Shown here piece by piece: positions 1 through 7,449 of a stretch of DNA of 64,000 nucleotides. The position numbers were made by a program, and so were the translations under genes. The notes under the pieces are model-generated. The model made no database searches. It had not been told where the DNA came from and saw nothing but the letters and a program-made list of their open reading frames with translations. This stretch comes from Novosphingobium sp. (GTDB lineage: Bacteria; Pseudomonadota; Alphaproteobacteria; Sphingomonadales; Sphingomonadaceae), in contig NZ_JAIXPP010000060.1 of NCBI RefSeq assembly GCF_027486195.1, forward strand, positions 42,240 through 106,239. The letters are read 5' to 3'. The stretch's first letter is position 1. Each line of letters opens with the position of its first letter.

Positions 1-231
1 GACCACTTGCAGCTCACGGTCAGCGACAACGGCAGCGGCATTGCGCCGAACGACCGGCCCCGCATTTTCGAACCCTTCTTCACCAGCAAGCGCGCCCAGG
101 GCGGCACCGGCCTCGGCCTGCCCATCGCCCGCGCACTGATCGAAGGGAACGGCGGCTCGCTTACTCTGCGGGACAAAAGCGACGGCACATGCTTCCTGCT
201 GATTCTGCCCTGCTGGCCCCCGGGCACATGA
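1..231 (+). CDS. Histidine kinase, C-terminal ATPase end (partial)
   Basis: The gene enters from the left edge in frame 1, so only its last 76 codons are visible. They form the end of a HATPase_c domain: the G1 box DNGSGI, the F box FEPFFTSK and the G2 box GGTGLGLPIAR followed by a glycine pair. These bind ATP in sensor kinases, and all look intact. The F-box wording resembles NtrB/PAS-type soluble kinases, but sensor and HisKA domains lie outside the window, so the signal cannot be inferred. Confidence 0.9.
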   Translation, partial: DHLQLTVSDNGSGIAPNDRPRIFEPFFTSKRAQGGTGLGLPIARALIEGNGGSLTLRDKSDGTCFLLILPCWPPGT

Positions 232-375
232 GCCAGCACCCCACGCCGCCCGGCTCTCGCTTGCGACCGATATGCGCAATTTGGCCGCGATCGCACGAAC
301 TCGGCGCCAATCCCACGAAATGCCATTGCCTAGAGCCCAGCCTCTGGCTAAAGCGCCCGCCTGCCCAAGAGGCAC

Positions 376-451
376 GCCGCTTTAGCTCAGTCGGTAGAGC
401 ACATCATTCGTAATGATGGGGTCAGGTGTTCGAATCACCTAAGCGGCACCA
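376..451 (+). tRNA. tRNA-Thr (anticodon CGT)
   Basis: A complete cloverleaf is visible. The acceptor stem GCCGCTT pairs with AAGCGGC, the anticodon stem CATCA/TGATG encloses TTCGTAA (anticodon CGT), and the T arm AGGTG/CACCT encloses TTCGAAT. The discriminator A and CCA are encoded (448-451). The 3' half is the integration site of the element that follows, and the left att copy keeps the tRNA intact. Confidence 0.95.
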
Positions 452-454
452 TTT
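406..454 (+). repeat. attL: 49-bp core repeat inside tRNA-Thr
   Basis: Identical to 9004-9052 over 49 bp. It runs from the anticodon loop through the encoded CCA and three T residues. It marks the left junction of the element and preserves a working tRNA. Confidence 0.93.
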
Positions 455-506
455 TTCAGATACTTAGCCGATATTCTCCGGCTGGAGCCATCCGAGAACC
501 GCTGTC

Positions 507-528
507 AGGCATCACATAGGCATCACGA
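507..528 (+). repeat. Left arm-type integrase site candidate
   Basis: A 22-bp sequence containing two copies of GGCATCAC spaced 12 bp apart. The same 22 bp occur at 8879-8900 in the same orientation near the other end of the element. Paired short repeats just inside both att cores are the expected layout of arm-type sites for the N-terminal domain of a tyrosine integrase. Confidence 0.7.
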
Positions 529-548
529 AAGCGCTGCCAGCGTGATCT

Positions 549-770
549 CACTTCCTCCAATGGAGGAAGTGCTCCTCCAACGGAGGACTATCCAAATTTG
601 GATGCAGCTACAGGGGTGTCCTCAAATTTGAGGGCAGCCCCTCCGCAAGTCGATCGCGCGCATTCTGCGGGTGACTTCCACCAATGGTGGATGTGACCTT
701 TCCCTCATCTTTGAGGAAAAGGGGTGTTCCACCGCTGGTGGTCCAGATTTGGCCCATCCTCAATTTGAGG
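549..770. repeat. Array of eight short palindromes
   Basis: Eight hairpin-capable palindromes lie in about 220 bp: 549-571 (11-bp arms), 573-587, 590-603 (14-bp perfect), 620-633 (14-bp perfect), 677-691, 703-716, 729-741 and 758-770. They fall into two classes. One resembles TCCtCCAAyGGaGGA (549, 573, 677, 729), the other CCTCAAATTTGAGG (590, 620, 703, 758). They lie between the capsid operon terminator and attL and overlap no convincing gene. They could be a replication, packaging or protein-binding region of the element; the sequence alone does not decide. Confidence 0.75.
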
Positions 771-820
771 CTCCACGAGGAAGCCGCAAAACTCGGACCG
801 CCCAAAATCTGGGGGCGACG

Positions 821-871
821 AAAAATGGCCGGCGAGGCTCCCACCGGGGTGGTGAAGTCCTCGCCGGCCAT
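821..871 (-). terminator. Rho-independent terminator of the capsid operon
   Basis: A perfect 13-bp stem pairs 825-837 with 859-871. Read on the minus strand it is followed by TTTTT, complement of the A run at 821-825. The loop contains a second small stem. It lies 58 bp past the capsid stop codon and ends the leftward operon. Confidence 0.88.
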
Positions 872-928
872 CGGGTCGGGAGCGGCAGACTGGCCCGGGG
901 GTGCGGGCCAGGGCGGCACCCGTGGGGG

Positions 929-2449
929 TCACGTGATGCGGATATCGTCCACCTTGGCGAAGAAACTCGGCTGCAGGATTGCCACGTCGAGCATCATCAT
1001 CGCGCGAATCAGCACCATGCCATTGCCAAAGGCAGAGGTGGTGCCGCTCGTGTCGGTGTAGGTGCCTTCGCGCGATACTTCGAGCATGAGGCTTTGCTGC
1101 ATCCCGAACAGCACCTGCGAGAAGTCCCCGACCAGCGAATAGGTCGCTGCAGGGCTGCCACTGGTGGCGATGCCGTTGGCGACATACTCGCGCCCTGCAT
1201 CGCGGATCTTGGCATAGCTCGGAGGCGGCTGCACCGGCTGGCCCGTGGTATCCACGAACGAATCCATCGCTGTGACGACGTCCGAATTGTGGAGAATTGC
1301 CAGCTTCTCGGCATCGGCATTTGCTGCGAGCACCTTGCCGATTGCCTTGGACCAATTCGTGTAGGCTCCGGTGGTAGCCGGCGCGCCAAGTGTCACGACG
1401 TTCTTGGTCGGGATGTTCACATTGATCCCGCGCGGGGTGTCCTGCGTGCCATCGCCAGCGATCGCGGCGGCATCGAGCTTCAAAGCCATTTGCGCGGTCA
1501 ACTGGCTCATCACCAATTCGTTGACGTTGCTCGCGCTCATCACGAGCTCGAGCGTGAGCGGCACGATCACACCCAGCACCTTGGTCGTGAGCATCACGCT
1601 GCCATAGCTACCCTGCGACACGGGGAAGGCCTTCCCCTCGCCGCGCCAGCCGGGAGCGGGGTCCCCGGTCACCGTCGCCACCTGCAGGTTGCCCGCCGTC
1701 ATCGGCACGGTGATTGCGCCGGCTTCCATGACACGTGCCTTGGCGCGGGCCAGGTCGACCACGAAACCGGCCATCTCACTCGGGATCAGGAAGCCGCCGG
1801 CACTGCCGACGCCAGCCGAACCGGCGCGCATGTGCGAGGGGAGGCGATTCCAATCGCCCGTGACGGCCGCGCGCACCATGTCGCCCACGCCCCAATCAGG
1901 CTCGCCGCCGTCGCTGGCGATCGGCTCGCGTGCGGAGTAGGTCCGGATAGCGCGGCCGGTGTGGACGTCGCGGAGCATCGGCGCGCCGCCCCAGCCTCCG
2001 CCCTGCCAGCTGCTGCGCTCCTGCCCACCAACGGGACGCGCGGAGCGGGCGGCCTCGCCCATTGCTGCGCTCTTGGCTTCGATCATGCGGTCCAGTTCGG
2101 CAATGGCGCCCTCGGCGAGCGCCTTGCGTGCGTCCCAGCCGTCCGGATCGGTCGGGTCGAGTCCATCGACGATGGCGGCCTTGGCCTGCCGAAGGCTGGT
2201 GACGGTGTAGTTCATGTTCGCGGTGCCGGGAATTTCGGCGATGTAGCGATACTGCGGCGCGAACTTGTCGAACGCGCGGCGGAGGGTGGTGGAAGCCATA
2301 TCGGCTGTGTTCCTTTTCGTGCGAGGGTGTGAGGCAGCGAGCGAGGCCTGCAAGGCCATGCGCGCCGCCGCTTCGCGCTTCGCTGCTGCGGCAGACATGC
2401 CGGCGCGGCGGAGCGCAGTTTCGATTGTTCGGATGCGGGGTTCAGTCAT
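929..2449 (-). CDS. HK97-type major capsid protein
   Basis: A 506-residue shell protein of a phage head. The C-terminal 300 or so residues have the HK97 gp5-type pattern: a GGFLIPSEM stretch entering the core, TGDPAPGWRGEG, a helix with ALKLDAAAIAGDGT and P-R-G-I, then HNSDV and the GDFSQVLFGM segment. The N-terminal part is charged and helical, like a delta or scaffold domain. The start used here overlaps the gp10-like stop codon (ATGACTGA), suggesting translational coupling. A second start at 2299 with AAGGA upstream would give 456 residues. No prohead protease or portal is next to it. The fold is clear; which start is used is uncertain. Confidence 0.88.
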   Translation of the reverse strand: MTEPRIRTIETALRRAGMSAAAAKREAAARMALQASLAASHPRTKRNTADMASTTLRRAFDKFAPQYRYIAEIPGTANMNYTVTSLRQAKAAIVDGLDPTDPDGWDARKALAEGAIAELDRMIEAKSAAMGEAARSARPVGGQERSSWQGGGWGGAPMLRDVHTGRAIRTYSAREPIASDGGEPDWGVGDMVRAAVTGDWNRLPSHMRAGSAGVGSAGGFLIPSEMAGFVVDLARAKARVMEAGAITVPMTAGNLQVATVTGDPAPGWRGEGKAFPVSQGSYGSVMLTTKVLGVIVPLTLELVMSASNVNELVMSQLTAQMALKLDAAAIAGDGTQDTPRGINVNIPTKNVVTLGAPATTGAYTNWSKAIGKVLAANADAEKLAILHNSDVVTAMDSFVDTTGQPVQPPPSYAKIRDAGREYVANGIATSGSPAATYSLVGDFSQVLFGMQQSLMLEVSREGTYTDTSGTTSAFGNGMVLIRAMMMLDVAILQPSFFAKVDDIRIT

Positions 2450-2960
2450 TGGCATCTGCCACGGCACGGGAGACTACAGCCTCCAGCCGGCTCTTGATCT
2501 CCGGGGCCATGGCCTCGATCGTGCCGCGGGCGAAGGCGTGCTCCATAATGGAGCTGGCCCGCCTGTAGGCTTTGCGGATGGTCACCATTGGCGCGGCCAG
2601 GTGCTCTTCAAACACATGGTCAAGGCTCAAAGGGCCGCCCGATACCTTGAACTTCTTGCCGGTCGAGCCGTATTCGAGAGCGCCAGCCTTGGCGAAGTCG
2701 GAGGCACCGCCGCTGCCCTTGCCGTCGATGTAGACCGCGCCGCGAACCTTGTCGGGGTCGGAGTGCACGGCCTCGCGAACTTGCCCCAGCAGCTTGCCGG
2801 TTCGCACCGGGACGCGGGAGCGGTATCGCCCGAAAGCCTCGCGCGTGAGCGCGGAGATTTCGTTGCGGAGAGCGTCGCGGAGCTCGTCGGGGAACTCTTC
2901 AAACCTGAGACCGGCCTGCAGGTCGCTCTCGTGCTCGATGTGGATTTTAACGTTGGACAT
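2442..2960 (-). CDS. HK97 gp10-like head-tail joining protein
   Basis: 172 residues. The middle reads RYRSRVPVRTGKLLGQVREAV, then GxxYG-type residues (ALEYGSTGKKFKV) and a C-terminal helix, as in the HK97 gp10 family of neck/tail completion proteins. The start was placed at MSNVKIHIE, because an upstream extension to 3074 looks unlike protein. The stop overlaps the capsid start by 8 nt. In typical phages gp10 lies downstream of the capsid and connector genes; here it precedes the capsid with connector genes missing. Confidence 0.8.
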   Translation of the reverse strand: MSNVKIHIEHESDLQAGLRFEEFPDELRDALRNEISALTREAFGRYRSRVPVRTGKLLGQVREAVHSDPDKVRGAVYIDGKGSGGASDFAKAGALEYGSTGKKFKVSGGPLSLDHVFEEHLAAPMVTIRKAYRRASSIMEHAFARGTIEAMAPEIKSRLEAVVSRAVADAND

Positions 2961-3110
2961 AGCTGTCCCCGTGGTTGTGGCTGGTGATGACATGGGGGAC
3001 CGTCGCAAGCACCGCGCGAAGCACGGTTCTATGGGGCGGCGGGATCGATCGGCGTCGCGCGCGATCTGGATCATGGCATCCCCGGCATCTCGCGCGGGGA
3101 TGCCTTTGGC

Positions 3111-3404
3111 TTAACACTCTCGGCCAGCCGGTGCAATCGTCGGGCCGATCGCCTCGCTCCCATCGGGCAGTGCATCCACGACGGCCAGCACGAGGCCGGT
3201 CGCGGTGGCAATACGCACGAGGAATTCGCGCTGCACGACTTTGTAGGCGCCGATGAATTCCATTGTCTCGGCGCGGGTCTTGAACCGGGGGTAGGGCGTG
3301 ATTTCGTACGAGAGCAGGTCAGGCCGGCGGAATTCGAAGTCGATACGATGACCGCCGGGCAGGTCGAAGCTCTGTCGGATCGGTGCGGGTGGTGTGGGGC
3401 GCAT
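3111..3404 (-). CDS. Unknown element protein, first gene of the capsid module
   Basis: 97 residues starting MRPTPPAPIRQSFDLPGG, with a strong GGAGG seven bases upstream of the ATG. The composition is mixed alpha/beta with no membrane segment. It begins a group with the gp10-like and capsid genes after a 280-bp gap, so a head-related role is possible. I do not recognise the family. Confidence 0.65.
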   Translation of the reverse strand: MRPTPPAPIRQSFDLPGGHRIDFEFRRPDLLSYEITPYPRFKTRAETMEFIGAYKVVQREFLVRIATATGLVLAVVDALPDGSEAIGPTIAPAGREC

Positions 3405-3684
3405 TATTTTTCCTCCGTGTGAGAATTATTTGCCGGGCAAGAAAACAATTATCGGCCCGGTGCTCCCCCATCGGGGGAAAACGAAAATGCCCATTTTCCG
3501 GGGATCTGCTGCCCAGCGGCAGCGAGGGCCCGGGGGGAATAACTTTCCGGAGGGGTGAAAATTTACGCCTCGCGAAAATTTCCCCGCCCGAAAAAAAATC
3601 TCTGAATTAGGGTCAAAGCGGTTGACGGCCGTTTTGTATCCCGTTGCGAAACACCCATGGGTTACGTGAGCCGTAAGTCCGGCA
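3405..3684. other. Non-coding gap between early and capsid modules
   Basis: 280 bp without a convincing gene, visibly richer in A and T than its surroundings. It contains a CCCCC/GGGGG hairpin (3465-3477), two copies of GAAAATTT (3557-3592) and an A8 run (3592-3599). It probably holds the promoter of the capsid module. No clear -35/-10 pair could be fixed. Confidence 0.5.
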
Positions 3685-4200
3685 TCATGCCGCGCCGCCC
3701 CTCCGCTGCAGCCGCTCCCGCCGCTCCTGCTCGGCCATGGCAGCCGCGGCCTCTTTGATCCTGTCACATTCCTCACGGGACAAGTGCAGCTTTGGCGGTA
3801 GAGGCTCTGCGCCCCAGCCTTCCGCAAGCTGCACTGGTGCGGCGAGGCGCCGCTGCCGATCGCGCGCGGCGATGATCTCGGCCGCTTGCTCGTGAATGGT
3901 CGGGACGATCTGCGCCGGATGTCGGCACACCTTGCCCGCCTCGCGGGCTGCGATCTCGAGCACGTCGACAGGAAGGTCCGCGACAAACTCGAAAGCCGCC
4001 TCGAGCCATGCCTTGCACGCTGCGTCGCCATAGGACGCTGGCCGGGCGACAGTGAGCGCAAGCGACAGGGCTCGATAGATGCGCGCGATCGTGGTCGCAC
4101 GTTCACGGCGATACTCGCTCGCGTCGAAGTCGCTCGATTGTGAGGTCAGGTCCGAATTCGATGGGCGCAGTACTACTGGATTGCATGGATCCTCTGACAT
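3685..4200 (-). CDS. Unknown element protein
   Basis: 171 residues starting MSEDPCNPVVL. The ATG at 4200 has GGAGG nine bases upstream; an ATG at 4206 is too close to it. The protein is helix-rich, with YRRERATTIARIYRAL near the N terminus and a charged C-terminal helix ending EQERRERLQRRGGAA. It overlaps the end of the replication-type gene by 98 nt in another frame. No family recognised. Confidence 0.65.
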   Translation of the reverse strand: MSEDPCNPVVLRPSNSDLTSQSSDFDASEYRRERATTIARIYRALSLALTVARPASYGDAACKAWLEAAFEFVADLPVDVLEIAAREAGKVCRHPAQIVPTIHEQAAEIIAARDRQRRLAAPVQLAEGWGAEPLPPKLHLSREECDRIKEAAAAMAEQERRERLQRRGGAA

Positions 4201-4894
4201 GGTCATTGGCCTCCCTAGGTTCATAGATGCCTGCCCAGCCGCGCGCCGTGGCGTGTGCCAGCAGCCGCTCCGGTGGCCATTGGGGTGATGCCAGCCGCTC
4301 GATATCGCGGAGGAATGCAGCGTAGGCGGTGGCGGTGTTGGGGCAGCGCTTGGCCTTCCGGTTGGCAAGGAAGTCGGCCCACACCTGCGCATCGGCCCAT
4401 GCGGGTCGGGGGAAGTGATCACCACGCTCTGCCCGCCGCATGATCGGAACGACTATTCCTTTCCGGCTCTCTTCCGGTTCTATTACGGTTAGGGTGACAG
4501 GGTGACACGGGTCGGTGACATGGTGGCACTGGTCTTGGACACCATGGCACGGGTCCGCGCCGTCACTGGTGACACCATGGCACGGGTCGGTGCCGTGTCC
4601 GGTGACACCATGTCCCCGGTCTAGCTGGCCGTCCGGTGGCAAGCGCAGCACGTATCGGGAGCCGCGCCCTTGCCTGCGGTTGATCTGCACGAGGCCAGCG
4701 CCCTCCAGCGCCTCCAGCGCGCGGATCACGGTTCGGCGGTTCAATCCGGTGCGGCGCGCAAGTGTTGGCAGCGATGGCCAAGCCATGTCGTCGCGGCGAT
4801 CGTCGCGCACCCGGTCGGCCAGTTCGAGAAGCACCAGCTTCTGCGCAGAAGCGATATCGAGCTCCCACACGATCGATGTGAGGGCGTGACTCAT
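4103..4894 (-). CDS. Helix-turn-helix replication-type protein
   Basis: 263 residues. The N-terminal 90 residues form a winged helix of the HTH_36 type (WPSLPTLARRTGLNRRTVIRALEALEGAGLV). This is followed by a linker of roughly 11-residue repeats (GVTxxGxDPCH), then a C-terminal region with WADFLANRKAKRCPNTATAYAAFLRDI. This architecture resembles replication initiator proteins of phages and satellites, where the linker-coding DNA often carries the origin. Replication is an inference; transcriptional control is the alternative. It lies downstream of the AlpA-like gene and its coupled small gene. Confidence 0.7.
   Translation of the reverse strand: MSHALTSIVWELDIASAQKLVLLELADRVRDDRRDDMAWPSLPTLARRTGLNRRTVIRALEALEGAGLVQINRRQGRGSRYVLRLPPDGQLDRGHGVTGHGTDPCHGVTSDGADPCHGVQDQCHHVTDPCHPVTLTVIEPEESRKGIVVPIMRRAERGDHFPRPAWADAQVWADFLANRKAKRCPNTATAYAAFLRDIERLASPQWPPERLLAHATARGWAGIYEPREANDHVRGSMQSSSTAPIEFGPDLTIERLRRERVSP
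4493..4612 (-). repeat. Iteron-like 33-bp repeats inside the replication-type gene
   Basis: GACACCATGGCACGGGTC (18 bp) occurs exactly at 4538-4555 and 4571-4588, and a truncated copy GACACCATG lies at 4604-4612, so copies begin every 33 bp. Additional GGTGACA boxes lie at 4493, 4501 and 4514. The period is 11 codons and about three helical turns. Direct repeats inside an initiator gene often serve as its binding sites at an origin. Confidence 0.6.
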
Positions 4895-4927
4895 GGCGCG
4901 CCGCTCCCCGGCCTCTGACTGGTGCCG

Positions 4928-5110
4928 CTATCCATGCGGGCCCCCGCCGAAGGCCAGCGCCGCGACGATCGCCGCCGTCTCGATAGGCAGGCCATAGCGG
5001 GCCGCCACGTGTTGCGCCCGGATCAGTGCGAGAGTAGGAGGTGCGCAGGAAGGGCCGACCAAGCTATCCGCGCCCCTGCCGCTCCGCGCGGCGGGGGTTT
5101 TTCGTTCCAT
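4928..5110 (-). CDS. Small unknown protein coupled to the AlpA-like gene
   Basis: 60 residues (MERKTPAARSGRG at the N terminus, LPIETAAIVAALAFGG at the C terminus). It begins 3 nt after the stop of the AlpA-like gene, so translation is probably coupled. The second half, with IRAQHVAARYGLP, could form a small helix-turn-helix, but this is weak. Acceptance rests on position and tight spacing. Confidence 0.5.
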   Translation of the reverse strand: MERKTPAARSGRGADSLVGPSCAPPTLALIRAQHVAARYGLPIETAAIVAALAFGGGPHG

Positions 5111-5113
5111 GGG

Positions 5114-5320
5114 TCAGGCGGCTTCGCTCGTGCTCTTGACCAGCCGGGTTGCCACCCAGGCATCAAGGTCTGCGCGGCGGTAGCGCACCGGGCCGCGCGG
5201 GCCGGGGCTCATCTTGGCGAATTGCGGTCCATTCCCATGCAGCCGCATCCGCTCCAGCGTCGGGGTCGAAAGCCCCAGATACTCCGCCGCTCCGGCGGTA
5301 TCGAGAATTTCGGGGGTCAT
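5114..5320 (-). CDS. AlpA-like excisionase/transcriptional regulator
   Basis: 68 residues of the MerR-like HTH_17/AlpA type: MTPEILDTAGAAEYLGLS (first helix and turn), TPTLERMRLHGNGPQF, then PVRYRRADLDAWVATR. Such proteins bind element DNA and act as excisionase or as activator of integrase and replication genes. The ATG at 5320 has AGGAG nine bases upstream. Its place beside the replication-type gene is usual for satellites and P4-type islands. Confidence 0.85.
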   Translation of the reverse strand: MTPEILDTAGAAEYLGLSTPTLERMRLHGNGPQFAKMSPGPRGPVRYRRADLDAWVATRLVKSTSEAA

Positions 5321-5420
5321 TTGTGGTGGCTCCTGATTTGTCGGAGCCATCACTAGTATGCATGTTTCGCCGCGCGTCGCGGGGGGAAAATAGGAGAAAG
5401 GGGGGAGATATTCCCTGCCC

Positions 5421-6362
5421 CTATTTGTCCTCCCACACTTCGGCGATGATCTTTTCCATTCCGCGCGGGTCGCAGCCCATATCGTTGGCGAGGGCCAGCG
5501 CAGCCTTTGACTTCGATATCGTGGGATTGCTCTCCCGCGCGGCACGAGCTCGCCGCCGGGCTGCCTCGCGGTCGATCGTGCGCGGCCGGCCACGTTTCTG
5601 CCCGGCTGGTGGCCAGTGTCGGCGCACCGCTTCCCCGTCGAATCGAAGGTCAAGGCCCGTGGCTAGGTCGAACACGGCAGCGCGCGGATTGAAGCGCGCG
5701 CCGGCGAAAAGGTCTGCATCGGCCCGCTGCCACCTGCCATCGATGTGCACGCTGGCCAGCACCTTGCCCCGCCGCAGCCCGGCGCGAAGCTCCGCGAACG
5801 CCTCCCGCGCTTTCTCGGTGCCGCCATGGGGCAGGGCCTGCCAAGTGCCCGCGCGCCGCGCCAGTGTCCACAGCAGGCGCCGAAACGGTGCAGGCCAGCC
5901 GGTGGCGGCCGGAACGGCGTTGTCAGGCCGCAGCGCCTCGCAAAGCTCCGCCTCGTGCGTTGCCACCCAAGAGAGCACCTGCAGCGCGGTCCAGTCTTCC
6001 CGTGCGGTGTCATCGTCGCTGGCGTAGCGGCTGGCCAAGAGGGCATCGATGCCCGCCGCGAAGGGCTCCGCCTCGATCGTGACATGATCGTCCAGCCACG
6101 CGCGCCAAGCCTGCGGAGGATAATCGCGCGCCTCGTCCAGATACCGCGCCCACCAGCCGGGCGATATGAACGGCGTATCCGGCCCGATTGTCTGCCCCAT
6201 GGCATCAAGCACTACGTCCCCGGTCTTGGGCGCAGCATGTGCCCCTGATGCCCACACCTTTGCATCGCGCAGCGCTCGCAGCACGAGCAAGCGAGCGCCG
6301 TCAGGCGGGATCAGCCAATCGGCAATGGCGCTGGCACGTCCGAAGGTTATCACGTCCGCCAT
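5421..6362 (-). CDS. Unknown element protein with basic C-terminal tail
   Basis: 313 residues. The N-terminal 120 residues are rich in tryptophan (WWARYLDEARDYPPQAWRAWLDDH), and a second W-rich part contains ALPHGGTEKAREAF. The last 80 residues are strongly basic (GQKRGRPRTIDREAARRRARAARE) and may bind DNA. No catalytic motif of a primase or helicase is visible. It precedes the AlpA-like gene by 100 bp. Function unknown. Confidence 0.7.
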   Translation of the reverse strand: MADVITFGRASAIADWLIPPDGARLLVLRALRDAKVWASGAHAAPKTGDVVLDAMGQTIGPDTPFISPGWWARYLDEARDYPPQAWRAWLDDHVTIEAEPFAAGIDALLASRYASDDDTAREDWTALQVLSWVATHEAELCEALRPDNAVPAATGWPAPFRRLLWTLARRAGTWQALPHGGTEKAREAFAELRAGLRRGKVLASVHIDGRWQRADADLFAGARFNPRAAVFDLATGLDLRFDGEAVRRHWPPAGQKRGRPRTIDREAARRRARAARESNPTISKSKAALALANDMGCDPRGMEKIIAEVWEDK

Positions 6363-6504
6363 GGTGGCCTAGTCCTTTTCCACGATACCGTGCGGCGGTG
6401 AAGGTGACGTGGCGATGCGGCGAAGGTATACCGCCCTCGCCCGCCGTGTCTCCGTGCGGCGACGCGGCCCGGTCTTCGAGCAGGTTGACCGGGCCGCTGG
6501 CACC

Positions 6505-7059
6505 TCACCCAGCTTCCACCAGCCGCGCGCCGTCGGCGATCAGGGAGTCGACCCAGGGCCGCTCTGGCAGCGCGTCGTCGCCAAACATGGCCAGCACCTT
6601 GCGAGTGAAGCCGTCCGTACTGGTAGGCTTCCATTCCGCCATGGCGCGCCATGCTGCGACATACTCCGCCTCGCCGATCAGCCCGGCGTTGAAGGCCTCG
6701 CGCGCAGCGAGGTAGTGCGCCGCCGGATCGATCGCTCCTTCACGTTCCCTCGGCCGTCGCACTGATGCCGCGCGCAGCGTTCCGGCCGCCCGCTGCACGA
6801 GCTCGGAGAGCTCGCAAATTTGCTCGTCCAGCATAGTCGATAATTCGAGCGCGTCTTTCACCGTCGCGCTGTCTGCAAGCGTCGGGCTCTCTGCCGCTTC
6901 CATAAGGGCATCGCCGATCTTGCGGCTCCCAAGGTCCAAGCGCCGCGCCAGCGTTTCCATGCGGGAAAGGCAGTCCATTGTGCTGGCGGAGCGCCGCGAC
7001 TGTTCAGCCGCTGCGGCCCCGCGGCCCTTGATGGTGGTCGGTAGGTCCATGTTACCCAT
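6505..7059 (-). CDS. Unknown helical element protein
   Basis: 184 residues beginning MGNMDLPTTIKGRG. The ATG at 7059 has AGGAG seven bases upstream and lies 2 nt after the stop of the preceding gene, so the two are coupled. The central part (LDLGSRKIGDALMEAAESP to LVQRAAGTLR) is predicted helical and may be a coiled coil. No family recognised. Confidence 0.6.
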   Translation of the reverse strand: MGNMDLPTTIKGRGAAAAEQSRRSASTMDCLSRMETLARRLDLGSRKIGDALMEAAESPTLADSATVKDALELSTMLDEQICELSELVQRAAGTLRAASVRRPREREGAIDPAAHYLAAREAFNAGLIGEAEYVAAWRAMAEWKPTSTDGFTRKVLAMFGDDALPERPWVDSLIADGARLVEAG

Positions 7060-7061
7060 GA

Positions 7062-7376
7062 TCAAGCTCCTTTCTGGGCGCGATGGTACTGGGCGAGCGC
7101 GATCAGCGTTGCCGTCCCCTCCAGAGCGTCAGCGACGATGGAGGGATTGAGGCAATTGATCGTGTCAACCTCCGGCAAGTGATCAGCATCGCTGGCAGTC
7201 CGGAAAGCAGATTCGAGCACAATGATCATCGCCCGCGCCTGCTTAAGCGCGTCATCAAGGCCATCGCCATGAGTGAGAAACGGGATCGTTCCATTCATGC
7301 GCAGCGCAAGCAAATCTGCAGCGCTAGGCGTGCAATTGCTGGCTGAGGCTTCCGTATGTAGGGTGGTAGCAGCCAT
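7062..7376 (-). CDS. Unknown small element protein
   Basis: 104 residues starting MAATTLHTEASAS. GGAG lies six bases before the ATG at 7376, which is why this start is preferred to an upstream one at 7427. The second half is helical (DDALKQARAMIIVLESAF; ADALEGTATLIALAQYH). It directly follows the integrase gene and is coupled to the next gene. Similar short helical proteins are common in phages, but no function can be assigned. Confidence 0.6.
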   Translation of the reverse strand: MAATTLHTEASASNCTPSAADLLALRMNGTIPFLTHGDGLDDALKQARAMIIVLESAFRTASDADHLPEVDTINCLNPSIVADALEGTATLIALAQYHRAQKGA

Positions 7377-7449
7377 ACTCGTCTCCTCTGTAGACGGTTG
7401 TGGTAGGGTCGGCTGGTGTTCGCCCACCAGTCGGCCCGCATTGCCGGGG

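Noticed and set aside
671..2332. 553-residue plus-strand open frame
   Set aside because: It is antisense to the capsid gene, low in hydrophobic residues and rich in H, R and G, as expected for the complement of GC-rich coding DNA.
3426..4106. 226-residue minus-strand frame over the gap and the next gene
   Set aside because: It overlaps the better supported gene at 3685-4200 and is rich in R, S and P without a ribosome binding site.
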